Shown piece by piece: positions 30,001 to 36,575 of a stretch of DNA of 64,000 bases. The translations under genes were made by a program, and so were the position numbers. Under the pieces are notes generated by a model. The model searched no databases, had not been told where the DNA came from, and was given only the letters and a program-made list of their open reading frames with translations. The DNA comes from Terrimicrobiaceae bacterium (GTDB lineage: Bacteria; Verrucomicrobiota; Verrucomicrobiia; Chthoniobacterales; Terrimicrobiaceae), in NCBI GenBank assembly GCA_018402345.1, contig JAGYIV010000007.1:62001-126000 (forward strand), in the 5' to 3' direction. Each line of letters begins with the position of its first letter. Within the stretch, counting starts at the first letter, position 1.

Positions 30001-30664
30001 TGAGAAAGGCAGCGCTGCTGGAAACTTCGAAACCGTAGCCCTGCAGGGCGGTATCATTTCCAACGAACTCCAAAGCCTCGCCAGTGCCTTCAAGCCCGGC
30101 GACGAATTCGAAATCTTCTACTCGCCCTACGCCGAGAAAAAGGGCCTGCCACGCATCATCACTGTGAAGCAACCCCGCAAGATGCTTCTCGATGTCGATT
30201 ACACCAAGGACACCGAGTGGAAGAACGCCACGCACAGCGTGACTGGCGTCGATGTGAAGCCCCACCGCCCGGAGCCGAACTACCTCTACAAAATCGAAAT
30301 CCCAATGATGCGCCCGGTAAAGGCATTCGAGCCGGGGAGCGTGGTCTATCACATTACCAACGACAAACCGCTCGGCACAACGGCGGTGGAATTCGCAGCG
30401 CGCGCCTTCGACGCCTCGAGTCGGGTGACCTTCTCCACGAGCCCGGATGGCAAGAAATGGACGCGTGTCGGCCAGTTCGACAAGACCTGGCAGAACAGCA
30501 TTCCGCAAAATCTGAACGCGCTGCCCTACCAGTTCCTCGACCTCACGCCGCAGGTGCAAGGCTTGAAATCCTTCTACCTGAAAGCCGAGTTGGCGATGAA
30601 CAGCGCGGATCACCGCTACTGCCTCGCCAAACTGCGCGTGGCCACGGAGGACAGCGGGGAGTAG
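27044..30664 (+). CDS. Large secreted protein P3, paralog of P1
   Basis: 1,206 residues from the ATG at 27044, which gives a clean signal peptide ('MNPLRLLAALACALMPSTLA'); an in-frame ATG 90 bp upstream would overlap the sulfatase and lack one. Domain order is as in P1: jelly roll ('LEIQEIHNRRAAAYGYSVL', 'EVYFRTYQELGAGPNHFF'), core with 'LIREFAPASGEIT' (Glu350) and 'GLWSSGEIG' (Glu462), a beta-rich middle, and the C-terminal sandwich 'VTFSTSPDGKKWTRVGQF'. It is very similar to P1 throughout, so a local duplication is likely. The role is unassigned but presumed glycan-directed. Confidence 0.85.
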   Translation: MNPLRLLAALACALMPSTLAAVQVVPIGDPSLPVQAKGAIALERLDTEMGTLKGSHSVRTVPHKGGELTFEVPFDAGAKSLILEIQEIHNRRAAAYGYSVLINGREVYFRTYQELGAGPNHFFVEVPADLLKSGSPLQVTLRHEGGGAFSVAKLWVWEDFFETTAKAEQVFKPMGLLLPPNAIKIDGKPAKPKTDEEWAALFEEQKKRFSGLKDYSPVGTLAFGGSYGGRDPKEGNKSLLQGFRLSALTGMPGEMMLNGLGWFSGPTGPDGLGGYFSDIRYQKTQFNREKGAWQASFPNIWGNTPAYTLRDPNMNAFLEKRFQQMMAGAPEELARLRLAGTPSQPILIREFAPASGEITDEIVKAAAKDGVTLDPTDGMSLEERMWMHVDTLRTWQEYADSLRKAMGRDIAVVDRGKLVLPDEQSVDNFYAHPNFMTDDPAGDERYGGGQHGMVDGLWSSGEIGATSGHQDIGANTKFRDVAMYDYLPANGKFAAINLERTMLKENFEVLRLYYERGSQFLCLFNADDGDETFVRSVDGIENDPASPPSHAQPVVTMEKIDTPKSQGKTPFHREALYRLTSAGDPFPSGLTLDLDGRISPGDANKIEVFLGDSPKNMKLVATLTDKELPDPDHWTPQMTSQFSMELGDSMVGKSEAYLKFVLHAEGAEDAAFLISQNVKTRWPKQSGYLGKTNLTRKDTRTLQLWLQERSVCERLLRYYREAGGEDAAWKEAKALYDEGRYASARRLLGPAMSEILPARYLVRGHGKLGRYPVEVLLPSEDESVFVTLEKIAPDGAAFSLRSDSDSAKVDLVFDTLDSKKSWRLESGTPGAYRLVEGQDADNRVAVKDGKVSVTLDHINPLPAKPKLPSKLVARFLSQRGDKITVDLQDLELMDYGSNMTLPVVKGAPHTREADGMENTELAAAKSPKPHDEVTLDINDQGEVTAIHSRYGYDKGRLKMFHPPVVIGGASNGAIELESGKKYELVFEKGSAAGNFETVALQGGIISNELQSLASAFKPGDEFEIFYSPYAEKKGLPRIITVKQPRKMLLDVDYTKDTEWKNATHSVTGVDVKPHRPEPNYLYKIEIPMMRPVKAFEPGSVVYHITNDKPLGTTAVEFAARAFDASSRVTFSTSPDGKKWTRVGQFDKTWQNSIPQNLNALPYQFLDLTPQVQGLKSFYLKAELAMNSADHRYCLAKLRVATEDSGE

Positions 30665-30670
30665 CCGATC

Positions 30671-30931
30671 ATGGTTCGACCAGGCCGACCGTTTCTCGAT
30701 CTGGATCGCAATCCCATTCAGGCCCATGCCGCCTCCATCCTGCGGCATGGCGACCACTGGTATTGGTATGGGCAGGACATGGGCGGCCGCCACACGCCGG
30801 TGGATCCCGCGTTCACCGGCATCTCCGTGTATCGCTCCAACAATCTGGTATCGTGGAAATGCCCGTCTCCTTGTTTGACCTCAAGACAGAGAGCACCGAG
30901 AGAAGTCGATCTGGGCTGCTCCAAGCACTAA
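30671..30931 (+). pseudogene. GH43-like glycosidase, N-terminal fragment
   Basis: 86 residues. The first 62 ('LDRNPIQAHAASILRHGDHW', 'WYWYGQDMGG', 'GISVYRSNNLVSWK') match the first blade of GH43-type five-bladed propellers, where 'D..G..IQAHGG.I....YYWYG' and 'SSKDLVNW' are typical. After 'VSWKC' the sequence has no match and stops within 25 residues. The rest of the propeller, with two of the three catalytic acids, is missing. It is the last frame of the long operon, 6 bp after P3, so the operon seems to have been cut here. Confidence 0.55.
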
Positions 30932-30949
30932 AAGGGGCAGCCCTTTAGT
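30927..30949. terminator. Hairpin between convergent genes
   Basis: The sequence around 'actaaaaggggcag' and 'ccctttagt' forms a nine-pair stem with one bulge and a short loop, right where the plus-strand operon and the minus-strand AraC gene end head to head. It could stop transcription from both sides, though the T tracts are short. Confidence 0.4.
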
Positions 30950-31796
30950 CCGCCAATCCCCGGCGGACACGATGTTCCTTGCGGTAATTGCGTGGCTGAA
31001 CGCCAAATTGCCTGCGGAAGCAGCGTGAAAAATAAAATGCGTCCTCGAACCCGCAGGCATTGGCGATTTCCGAGACTGAGTTGCTTGTTTCAATCAAAAG
31101 CCGGCACGCTTCTTGGAGACGCAGGCCCAGCGTGTATCGGGCTGGAGTTGTTCCCATGGATTCATTCCAGCGGCGCTGAAAAGTGGAAACCGACAAGTTG
31201 CAGGCGCGGGCTAGCGACTCAAGCGGCGGGGGCGATTGCCAGTTCGCTTCGATGGCCGCCAAGGCCTTGGAAATAACAGAGGGGGAAACCTGCGGGGGAG
31301 CGAGAGTCTCCAAGATCAACTGCTCGGCGATGCGGTCGATACGCGACGATCTCTCATGGACCGCAAGGCACTTTCCCATTTTCTCAAGAAGAGGCTTGAT
31401 GGTCGTGGGGTTTGAAATGGGCCAAGCCGGCCGGTCCTTATCAACGAACCCGCATTTTTCAAGGGTTGTCATCAGCCCGCTGGAATACACGAGGTAAAAT
31501 TCAGTCCAATATGCATGCGGCTCGGTTGGCCCGTATTCCAGATACTCACCGGGCCACTGCGTGATCACAAATGGTGCCTCGACCTTCCAAGTCCTTCCTT
31601 TTCGATGGAACACGCCGCCGCCATTTAGGATCAGGGAGAAATTCACCGTGTCAAAACTGGTGCGCACCCACCCTGTCTTGCGAGGCATAAATCCGAGTGC
31701 ACTCAGCGGGAGCAACGACCTGTAAACCCAATCATCCTCATGCCAGTGGCTGACCGGAAAAGACATGTTTTTGAAGGTAATATCCATGGAAATCAC
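30945..31796 (-). CDS. AraC-family transcriptional regulator (first)
   Basis: 283 residues. The N-terminal half looks like a cupin sensor ('VNFSLILNGGGVFHRKGRTW', 'VITQWPGEYLEYGP'); the C-terminal 100 residues are the paired helix-turn-helix ('LESLARACNLSVSTFQRRWN', 'SVSEIANACGFEDAFYFSRC', 'RQFGVQPRNYRKE'). It is divergent from the ThuA-dehydrogenase-isomerase operon with 33 bp between starts, so it probably controls that operon. An effector cannot be read from the sequence. Confidence 0.9.
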   Translation of the reverse strand: MISMDITFKNMSFPVSHWHEDDWVYRSLLPLSALGFMPRKTGWVRTSFDTVNFSLILNGGGVFHRKGRTWKVEAPFVITQWPGEYLEYGPTEPHAYWTEFYLVYSSGLMTTLEKCGFVDKDRPAWPISNPTTIKPLLEKMGKCLAVHERSSRIDRIAEQLILETLAPPQVSPSVISKALAAIEANWQSPPPLESLARACNLSVSTFQRRWNESMGTTPARYTLGLRLQEACRLLIETSNSVSEIANACGFEDAFYFSRCFRRQFGVQPRNYRKEHRVRRGLAD

Positions 31797-31829
31797 AACT
31801 CAACCGCTTATTAATATCGGCTCTGGCTG

Positions 31830-32477
31830 ATGAAATCTGTAAAAATTTTATTCCTCCAAGGCGGATGGGATGGGCACAAGCCTGAACAAATCGTCCAGAA
31901 GTTTCGCAACGCCTTCCATGAACTTGGATGCCATACCGAAGCGATTAGCAGCCTCGAACGCCTCGCCGACACGGACTGGCTAAAGTCTTTCGATGTCATT
32001 TCGCCCTGCTGGACCTGCGGCAAGCTTTCCACAGAGGAAAGCTCCGGTCTGCGAAACGCCGTGCGGGCCGGTGTGGGCCTTGGCGGGATTCATGGAGGTA
32101 TGGGGGATGCCTTCCGTGGCGACATTGACTACGAGTGGATGGTTGGCGGGCATTTTGTAGGCCATCCCCATGTGGGCGATTACTCTGTTCGGGTCACTCA
32201 ACCCGGCGATACGATCGTGCAAGGACTGCCGCCGGAATTTCCATACAACTCCGAGCAATACTACATGCTCATGGATCCAGGTGTTCGCGTGCTTGCCGAG
32301 ACGGATTACACCTTCGAGGAGAGGACCTGCAGCATGCCGGTGGTATGGACAAAACACTGGGGCAAAGGTCGCGTTTTTTACTCGGCACTCGGACACGATC
32401 CCGCCGAGTTCGATAGCTATCCGCAGGTCTTCCAAGTGTCCCTCAAAGGAATCCTATGGGCAGGAAACGCCTTTTGA
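31830..32477 (+). CDS. ThuA-domain protein
   Basis: 215 residues with the ThuA glutamine-amidotransferase-like fold: 'VKILFLQGGWDGHKPEQ', 'SPCWTCGKLSTEESSGL', 'GLGGIHGGMGDAF', 'EWMVGGHFVGHPH' and 'GRVFYSALGHDPAEF'. ThuA-like proteins occur in sugar catabolism operons (trehalose and others) next to dehydrogenases; their reaction is poorly known. It starts the three-gene operon, 19 bp before the Gfo/Idh/MocA gene. Role in sugar breakdown is by association. Confidence 0.85.
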   Translation: MKSVKILFLQGGWDGHKPEQIVQKFRNAFHELGCHTEAISSLERLADTDWLKSFDVISPCWTCGKLSTEESSGLRNAVRAGVGLGGIHGGMGDAFRGDIDYEWMVGGHFVGHPHVGDYSVRVTQPGDTIVQGLPPEFPYNSEQYYMLMDPGVRVLAETDYTFEERTCSMPVVWTKHWGKGRVFYSALGHDPAEFDSYPQVFQVSLKGILWAGNAF

Positions 32478-32496
32478 TTTTTCCCAACACAACACC

Positions 32497-33531
32497 ATGA
32501 AAAAATACAAAAACGCATCAGACATCCGTGTCGGAGTCATCGGCTACGGCGGCGCCTACAACATGGGGCGAGGTCATCTCAAGGAAATGGAACAGGCCGG
32601 CATGACACCGGTTGCCGTTTGCGAGGTCGATCCCGAGCGCTTGAAAGTCGCCGAGACCGATTTTCCCGGCATTCAGACCTACTCGACAGTCGCCGAAATG
32701 CTCCGCAAGTCGGATGTCAACCTGGTGACGATCATCACGCCACACAACACGCACGCGAAGCTCGCGCTGCAATGTCTCAAGGCTGGTCGCCATGTGGTCT
32801 GCGAGAAGCCGCTGGCCATCACCACCGCCGAGTGCGACGCCATGATCGCCGCCGCTAAGAAATCTGGCGTTGTTCTATCAACCTACCACAACCGGCACTG
32901 GGATGGATGGATCCTGCGCGCTGTGGAGCAGATCAAGGAAAAGAAGGTCATCGGGGATGTTTACCGAGTGGACACCCGCATGGGGGCCCGCGCCCTGCCT
33001 GGTGACTGGTGGCGCACCAGTCGGACTATCTCGGGCGGCATCCTTTATGATTGGGGCGTTCATCTTCTGGAATACGGCCTCCAATTAATCGACTCCGAGA
33101 TCACGGAAGTCTCTGGTTTTTCCAAAACCGGCTATTGGGCTCCAAAGACCAAATGGAAGAAAGACACCAATGAGGATGAAGCCGAAGCGGTCGTGCGGTT
33201 CCGCAATGGATCGTGGTTGACGCTCAATATCACCTCGCTCGACTCGAACGCCAAACCCGGCTTTCTTGAAATCACAGGCACGGAGGGAAGTTATGTCATC
33301 GAATGGAGCGGCTACACGATCCACAAGCGTGATGGCCAGAATTATTCCATGGAGCAAGGCGCTCATTATCCAAACGCCTGGGAGAAGTTTTATGGCAACA
33401 TCGCCGACCACCTCACCAAGGGTGCGAAGCTTGTCATCACTCCCGAGTGGTCACGCCGCCCCATCCACATCCTCGACCTCGCGGCGGAGAGCGCCAAAAA
33501 AGGACGCACACTTGCTGCCAAATACCGCTGA
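32497..33531 (+). CDS. Gfo/Idh/MocA-family NAD(P)-dependent oxidoreductase
   Basis: 344 residues from the ATG at 32497; an upstream in-frame start at 32170 would run through the ThuA gene. The Rossmann fold opens 'DIRVGVIGYGGAYNMGRGH', followed by 'TIITPHNTHAKLALQCLKAG' and the signature 'HVVCEKPLAITTAECD' with the conserved Lys. The C-terminal alpha/beta domain has 'SGGILYDWGVHLLEYGLQLI', the usual substrate-site Asp and His region. These enzymes oxidise or epimerise sugars and inositols. It lies between ThuA and a sugar isomerase-like gene, a common trio. Confidence 0.92.
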   Translation: MKKYKNASDIRVGVIGYGGAYNMGRGHLKEMEQAGMTPVAVCEVDPERLKVAETDFPGIQTYSTVAEMLRKSDVNLVTIITPHNTHAKLALQCLKAGRHVVCEKPLAITTAECDAMIAAAKKSGVVLSTYHNRHWDGWILRAVEQIKEKKVIGDVYRVDTRMGARALPGDWWRTSRTISGGILYDWGVHLLEYGLQLIDSEITEVSGFSKTGYWAPKTKWKKDTNEDEAEAVVRFRNGSWLTLNITSLDSNAKPGFLEITGTEGSYVIEWSGYTIHKRDGQNYSMEQGAHYPNAWEKFYGNIADHLTKGAKLVITPEWSRRPIHILDLAAESAKKGRTLAAKYR

Positions 33532-33542
33532 TCGAACCCAAC

Positions 33543-34316
33543 ATGAAAACCGAACAAATCGCCGTTCAGCTCTACACGCTGAGAGACTTCACACAAACGC
33601 CTGCCGATTTTGCTGCGACGATGAGCCGCATCCGCGAGATCGGCTTCCATGCCGTCGAGCTTGCTGGAACCGCAGGCCTGACTCCGACCGAAGCCGCGAA
33701 AATCGTGCGTGATACCGGCTTGCAGATTTGCTCAAGCCACGAGTCGCCTGGAATGATTCTGGAGAGTCCGCAGGAGGTGGTTCATCGTTTAGGGGAATTT
33801 GGAATCACCCACGCCGTCTATCCCTGGCCTGCGGACATTGATTTTTCGAACACCAAGCAGGTGGATGATCTGATTGCCGGACTGAATTCCTCTGGTGCCG
33901 TGTTGCGCCGTGCCGGCATGACGCTGTGTTACCACAACCACGCCCTCGAGTATTTTCAACGCGATGGCCGCACGGTGCTGGATGACATTTTCGCCCGCAC
34001 CTCCCCGGAGCATCTCCAAGCCGAACTCGACATCCATTGGGTCCAAGCCGGCGGGGGCAATCCTGCCGAAGCATGCCGCCGCCTCGCCGGACGCCTGCCA
34101 TTGCTGCATGTGAAAGATTACACGGTTACGGCCCAAGGTGAGCGCCAGTTTGCCGAGGTCGGTTCTGGCAACTTGAACATCCCGGAAATCCTCGCCTCCG
34201 CCGAGGCTGCCGGATGCCAGTGGTTCATCGTCGAGCAGGACACTTGCCCCAGCGATCCCTTCGAATGCATCGCGCACAGCCTCGATTATCTCAAAACACT
34301 CTGCGCAACCAGTTGA
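33543..34316 (+). CDS. Sugar phosphate isomerase/epimerase-like TIM-barrel protein
   Basis: 257 residues from the ATG at 33543. The pattern 'IAVQLYTLRDFTQTPADF', 'IREIGFHAVELAG', 'TLCYHNHALEYF', 'AELDIHWVQAGG' and 'LLHVKDYTV' is that of the xylose-isomerase-like TIM barrels (AP_endonuc_2), with Glu, His and Asp metal ligands on strand ends. Relatives include hydroxypyruvate isomerase and inosose dehydratase, and many act after Gfo/Idh/MocA oxidoreductases. It ends the operon, 11 bp after the dehydrogenase. The substrate is unknown. Confidence 0.87.
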   Translation: MKTEQIAVQLYTLRDFTQTPADFAATMSRIREIGFHAVELAGTAGLTPTEAAKIVRDTGLQICSSHESPGMILESPQEVVHRLGEFGITHAVYPWPADIDFSNTKQVDDLIAGLNSSGAVLRRAGMTLCYHNHALEYFQRDGRTVLDDIFARTSPEHLQAELDIHWVQAGGGNPAEACRRLAGRLPLLHVKDYTVTAQGERQFAEVGSGNLNIPEILASAEAAGCQWFIVEQDTCPSDPFECIAHSLDYLKTLCATS

Positions 34317-34740
34317 GGCTTTGGTTCCGGGCAAATAATCCATCCTGCTGGGGCCTCGCTTTTTTTGGCAGGGGATATCCTGAACCTCATCTAAAATTGC
34401 GGGATCGACCCTGCGGGCGAAGTGTTCACAGCGGTCCTGATCCGCTACGCCAATGATGAACCCCAACGATCACCCCCCGCTCCAGCCCGAGCGGTTTGTT
34501 ATGTAAGTCTGATTGCCGTGTCCCCGCCGCATCTGCGCGCCGAACTCGTTTCAAGCGACCGGCAAAAAAATGGCCGATCGGCCAAAAAAATGGCGGATTC
34601 AGAGGGGGGTTGCTTTGGTTGGTTCCAGGTTCGAGTGGAGACGTTCAGATGCCGCAGGAAGAGACGTTAACCCGCAACGTATTTTTCCAACCAACCACGC
34701 TGGATCATCTCTTGGGCCAATTGAAAGAATGAGCAATTTC
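34317..34740. other. Intergenic stretch with one palindromic element
   Basis: 424 bp between convergent genes. It holds palindromic element copy 2 and several short frames without recognisable motifs. I see no other gene. Confidence 0.6.
34556..34600. repeat. Dispersed palindromic element, copy 2
   Basis: Core tggccgatcggcca at 34571-34584, bracketed by seven-A runs on each side (aaaaaaatgg... and aaaaaaatggcgga). Its left arm matches the left arm of copy 3. Confidence 0.7.
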
Positions 34741-35076
34741 TTACGCCGGAGAGGTCTGATCCAAACAGGGGGCTAATTGCCGGCGCTCGCCAGTGAGAAG
34801 ATTATCGGCGCGGCAGCCCACTGCGGCGGCTTGGACGGGTGAGCGCCAAAACCATCGGCCTGCAAGAATCGCGTAGCGCGAAGGTTGGCACACGGCGGTG
34901 GGAGAGTGCGCATCGATATTCGGCGTGGAAAAATCCGGCTGGTCGTAGCAACTGAGGTTGGCGTAGCCCAGGTCGTCGGCGAGGAACAAAATAATGTTCG
35001 GGCGTTTCGACTCCGCCTGGACGAGGGGGCTGAGGGCTGCGAGAAGGGCGAGGGAGGTGACGAATAGCGGTTTTAT
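34741..35076 (-). pseudogene. Degenerate sulfatase remnant
   Basis: Reading back from 35076, an ATA codon stands where a start ATG is expected, followed by a plausible signal peptide ('KPLFVTSLALLAALSPLVQA') and 'RPNIILFLADDLGYANLSCY'. The sequence then jumps from 'STPNID' straight to 'AHSPTAVCQPSRYAILAGR', an in-frame loss of about 12 codons found in the intact paralogs. After 'FWRSP' similarity ends and a stop follows. The formylglycine motif CQPSR survives. It begins 10 bp beyond the stop of the intact sulfatase, so this was once the third gene of that operon. Confidence 0.72.
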
Positions 35077-35086
35077 GGCGTCGGGG

Positions 35087-36574
35087 TTATTTGGATTTGG
35101 ACTGGCGCTGGATTTCCTTCAGCCGGGCGGCCATTTGTTTGGCGATTTCAGGGTGCTTCGCTGCGAGGTTGGTTGTTTGTGAGGGATCCTCGCGGAGGTT
35201 GTAGAGCTGCTCGGGGAGTGCGTCGGGCAATAGCTTGCCATCGGCGTCGTGCTGGGAGTTTTTATAGCCGAATGGCTTGAAGTAGAAGGTGCCGAACGCG
35301 CCCATGTTGCCGGGCTTGGGGAGATAGACCCAATCGCCGCTGCGAAGGGAATTGCCATTGTAAATCATCTCGGAACGGATACCGGGCGTGCCCACTGGAT
35401 GCTCAAGCAGTGGCAGTTGGTTGACTCCATCTGGTGCCGCGTCGCGAGGCAGGACCGCTCCGGTGGTTGCGGCGATCGTGGGGAAGAGATCGGTGAGGGA
35501 GACCAATTTATCTGATTCGGAATTGGCGGGAATTTTTCCCGGCCAGCGGGCGATGAATGGCACGCGGTGGCCGCCTTCCCACGAATCGGTCTTCAAGCCG
35601 AGCAGATGGGCGTTGCTGCGATGGCCCGCGTCGATCGAGCATTGGACATGGCAGCCGCCATTGTCGCTGGTGAGGATAACGAGGGTGTTTTCAGCGAGGC
35701 CGTTTTTTTCGATAGAATCGAGCACGATGCCGACGGCATGGTCGAGTTGTTGGAGGAAGTCGCCGTAGATTCCCGCCTGGCTTGTGCCCTGAAATTCCTT
35801 CGAGGGCAGGATTGGCACATGGGGAGCGAAGAAAGGCAGGTAAACAAAGAACGGCTTCGTTTGTTCAGTGATCCAGCGGGAGGCGCGTTCGGCGATCTCG
35901 AGATCGAGGCGTTCCACATCGTAGGCTTCATGCGCGGCCTTCGCACCCTTGCTGGCGCCTTGGCCACCGGCGTAGGTGGCGATGAAGTGGGGTGGAGTTT
36001 CCTTGATGATCTCGAGTGGATCTTTCGGGTCGAGTTTGTAAACCGTATCGTTTTCGACAAAGACGAAGGGAGGCCACTCGTGGCCGCTGGGCTGCATGAA
36101 GGAGTAGTCGAAGCCGGCCTGGTTCGGCCCGTGGCTGATCGGTTTGTTCCACAGATCGGCAGGCCATTGCTCGTCGAGACCCCAGCCGAGATGCCATTTG
36201 CCGAAGGCCGCAGTGGCGTAGCCGGATTGGCGCAGAACCTCGGGCAGGAGGATTTCGTTGTTTTGAAAATAATATCCATTGCCTGTTCGCTTGGCGCGCC
36301 AGTGGTAGCGCCCGGCGAGAATGCCATAGCGGGTGGGTTGGCAGACGGCGGCCGGGGCGTGGGCGTCGGTGAGGCGGATGCCTTGCGAGGCGAGGCGGTC
36401 GATATTCGGGGTTTTGACTTTCTTGGCTCCGTAGCAGCCGAGATCACCGAACCCCAAGTCGTCGGCCACTATGAGGATGACATTGGGCTTCGGAGGTGGA
36501 GATTTTTTGTCGGGAGCGGCGGAGAGGTTGGTGGTGGCTGCGGCGGCCAGCAGGATGGAGAGGGTTTTTTTCAT
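35087..36574 (-). CDS. Secreted sulfatase (formylglycine-dependent)
   Basis: 495 residues from the ATG at 36574, one base after the P4 stop. Signal peptide 'MKKTLSILLAAAATTNLSA'; 'NVILIVADDLGFGDLGCYG' has the metal Asp pair; Cys78 lies in 'AVCQPTRYGILAGRY'. Later motifs are 'AAFGKWHLGW', 'FFVYLPFFAPHVPILP' and 'ILTSDNGGCHV', and the C-terminus is the small four-stranded subdomain ending 'RQSKSK'. It is a close relative of the frameshifted sulfatase at 25533. It is probably periplasmic or exported and matured by an unlinked enzyme. Its neighbours P4 and the sulfatase remnant form one minus-strand operon. Confidence 0.93.
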   Translation of the reverse strand: MKKTLSILLAAAATTNLSAAPDKKSPPPKPNVILIVADDLGFGDLGCYGAKKVKTPNIDRLASQGIRLTDAHAPAAVCQPTRYGILAGRYHWRAKRTGNGYYFQNNEILLPEVLRQSGYATAAFGKWHLGWGLDEQWPADLWNKPISHGPNQAGFDYSFMQPSGHEWPPFVFVENDTVYKLDPKDPLEIIKETPPHFIATYAGGQGASKGAKAAHEAYDVERLDLEIAERASRWITEQTKPFFVYLPFFAPHVPILPSKEFQGTSQAGIYGDFLQQLDHAVGIVLDSIEKNGLAENTLVILTSDNGGCHVQCSIDAGHRSNAHLLGLKTDSWEGGHRVPFIARWPGKIPANSESDKLVSLTDLFPTIAATTGAVLPRDAAPDGVNQLPLLEHPVGTPGIRSEMIYNGNSLRSGDWVYLPKPGNMGAFGTFYFKPFGYKNSQHDADGKLLPDALPEQLYNLREDPSQTTNLAAKHPEIAKQMAARLKEIQRQSKSK

Positions 36575-36575
36575 G

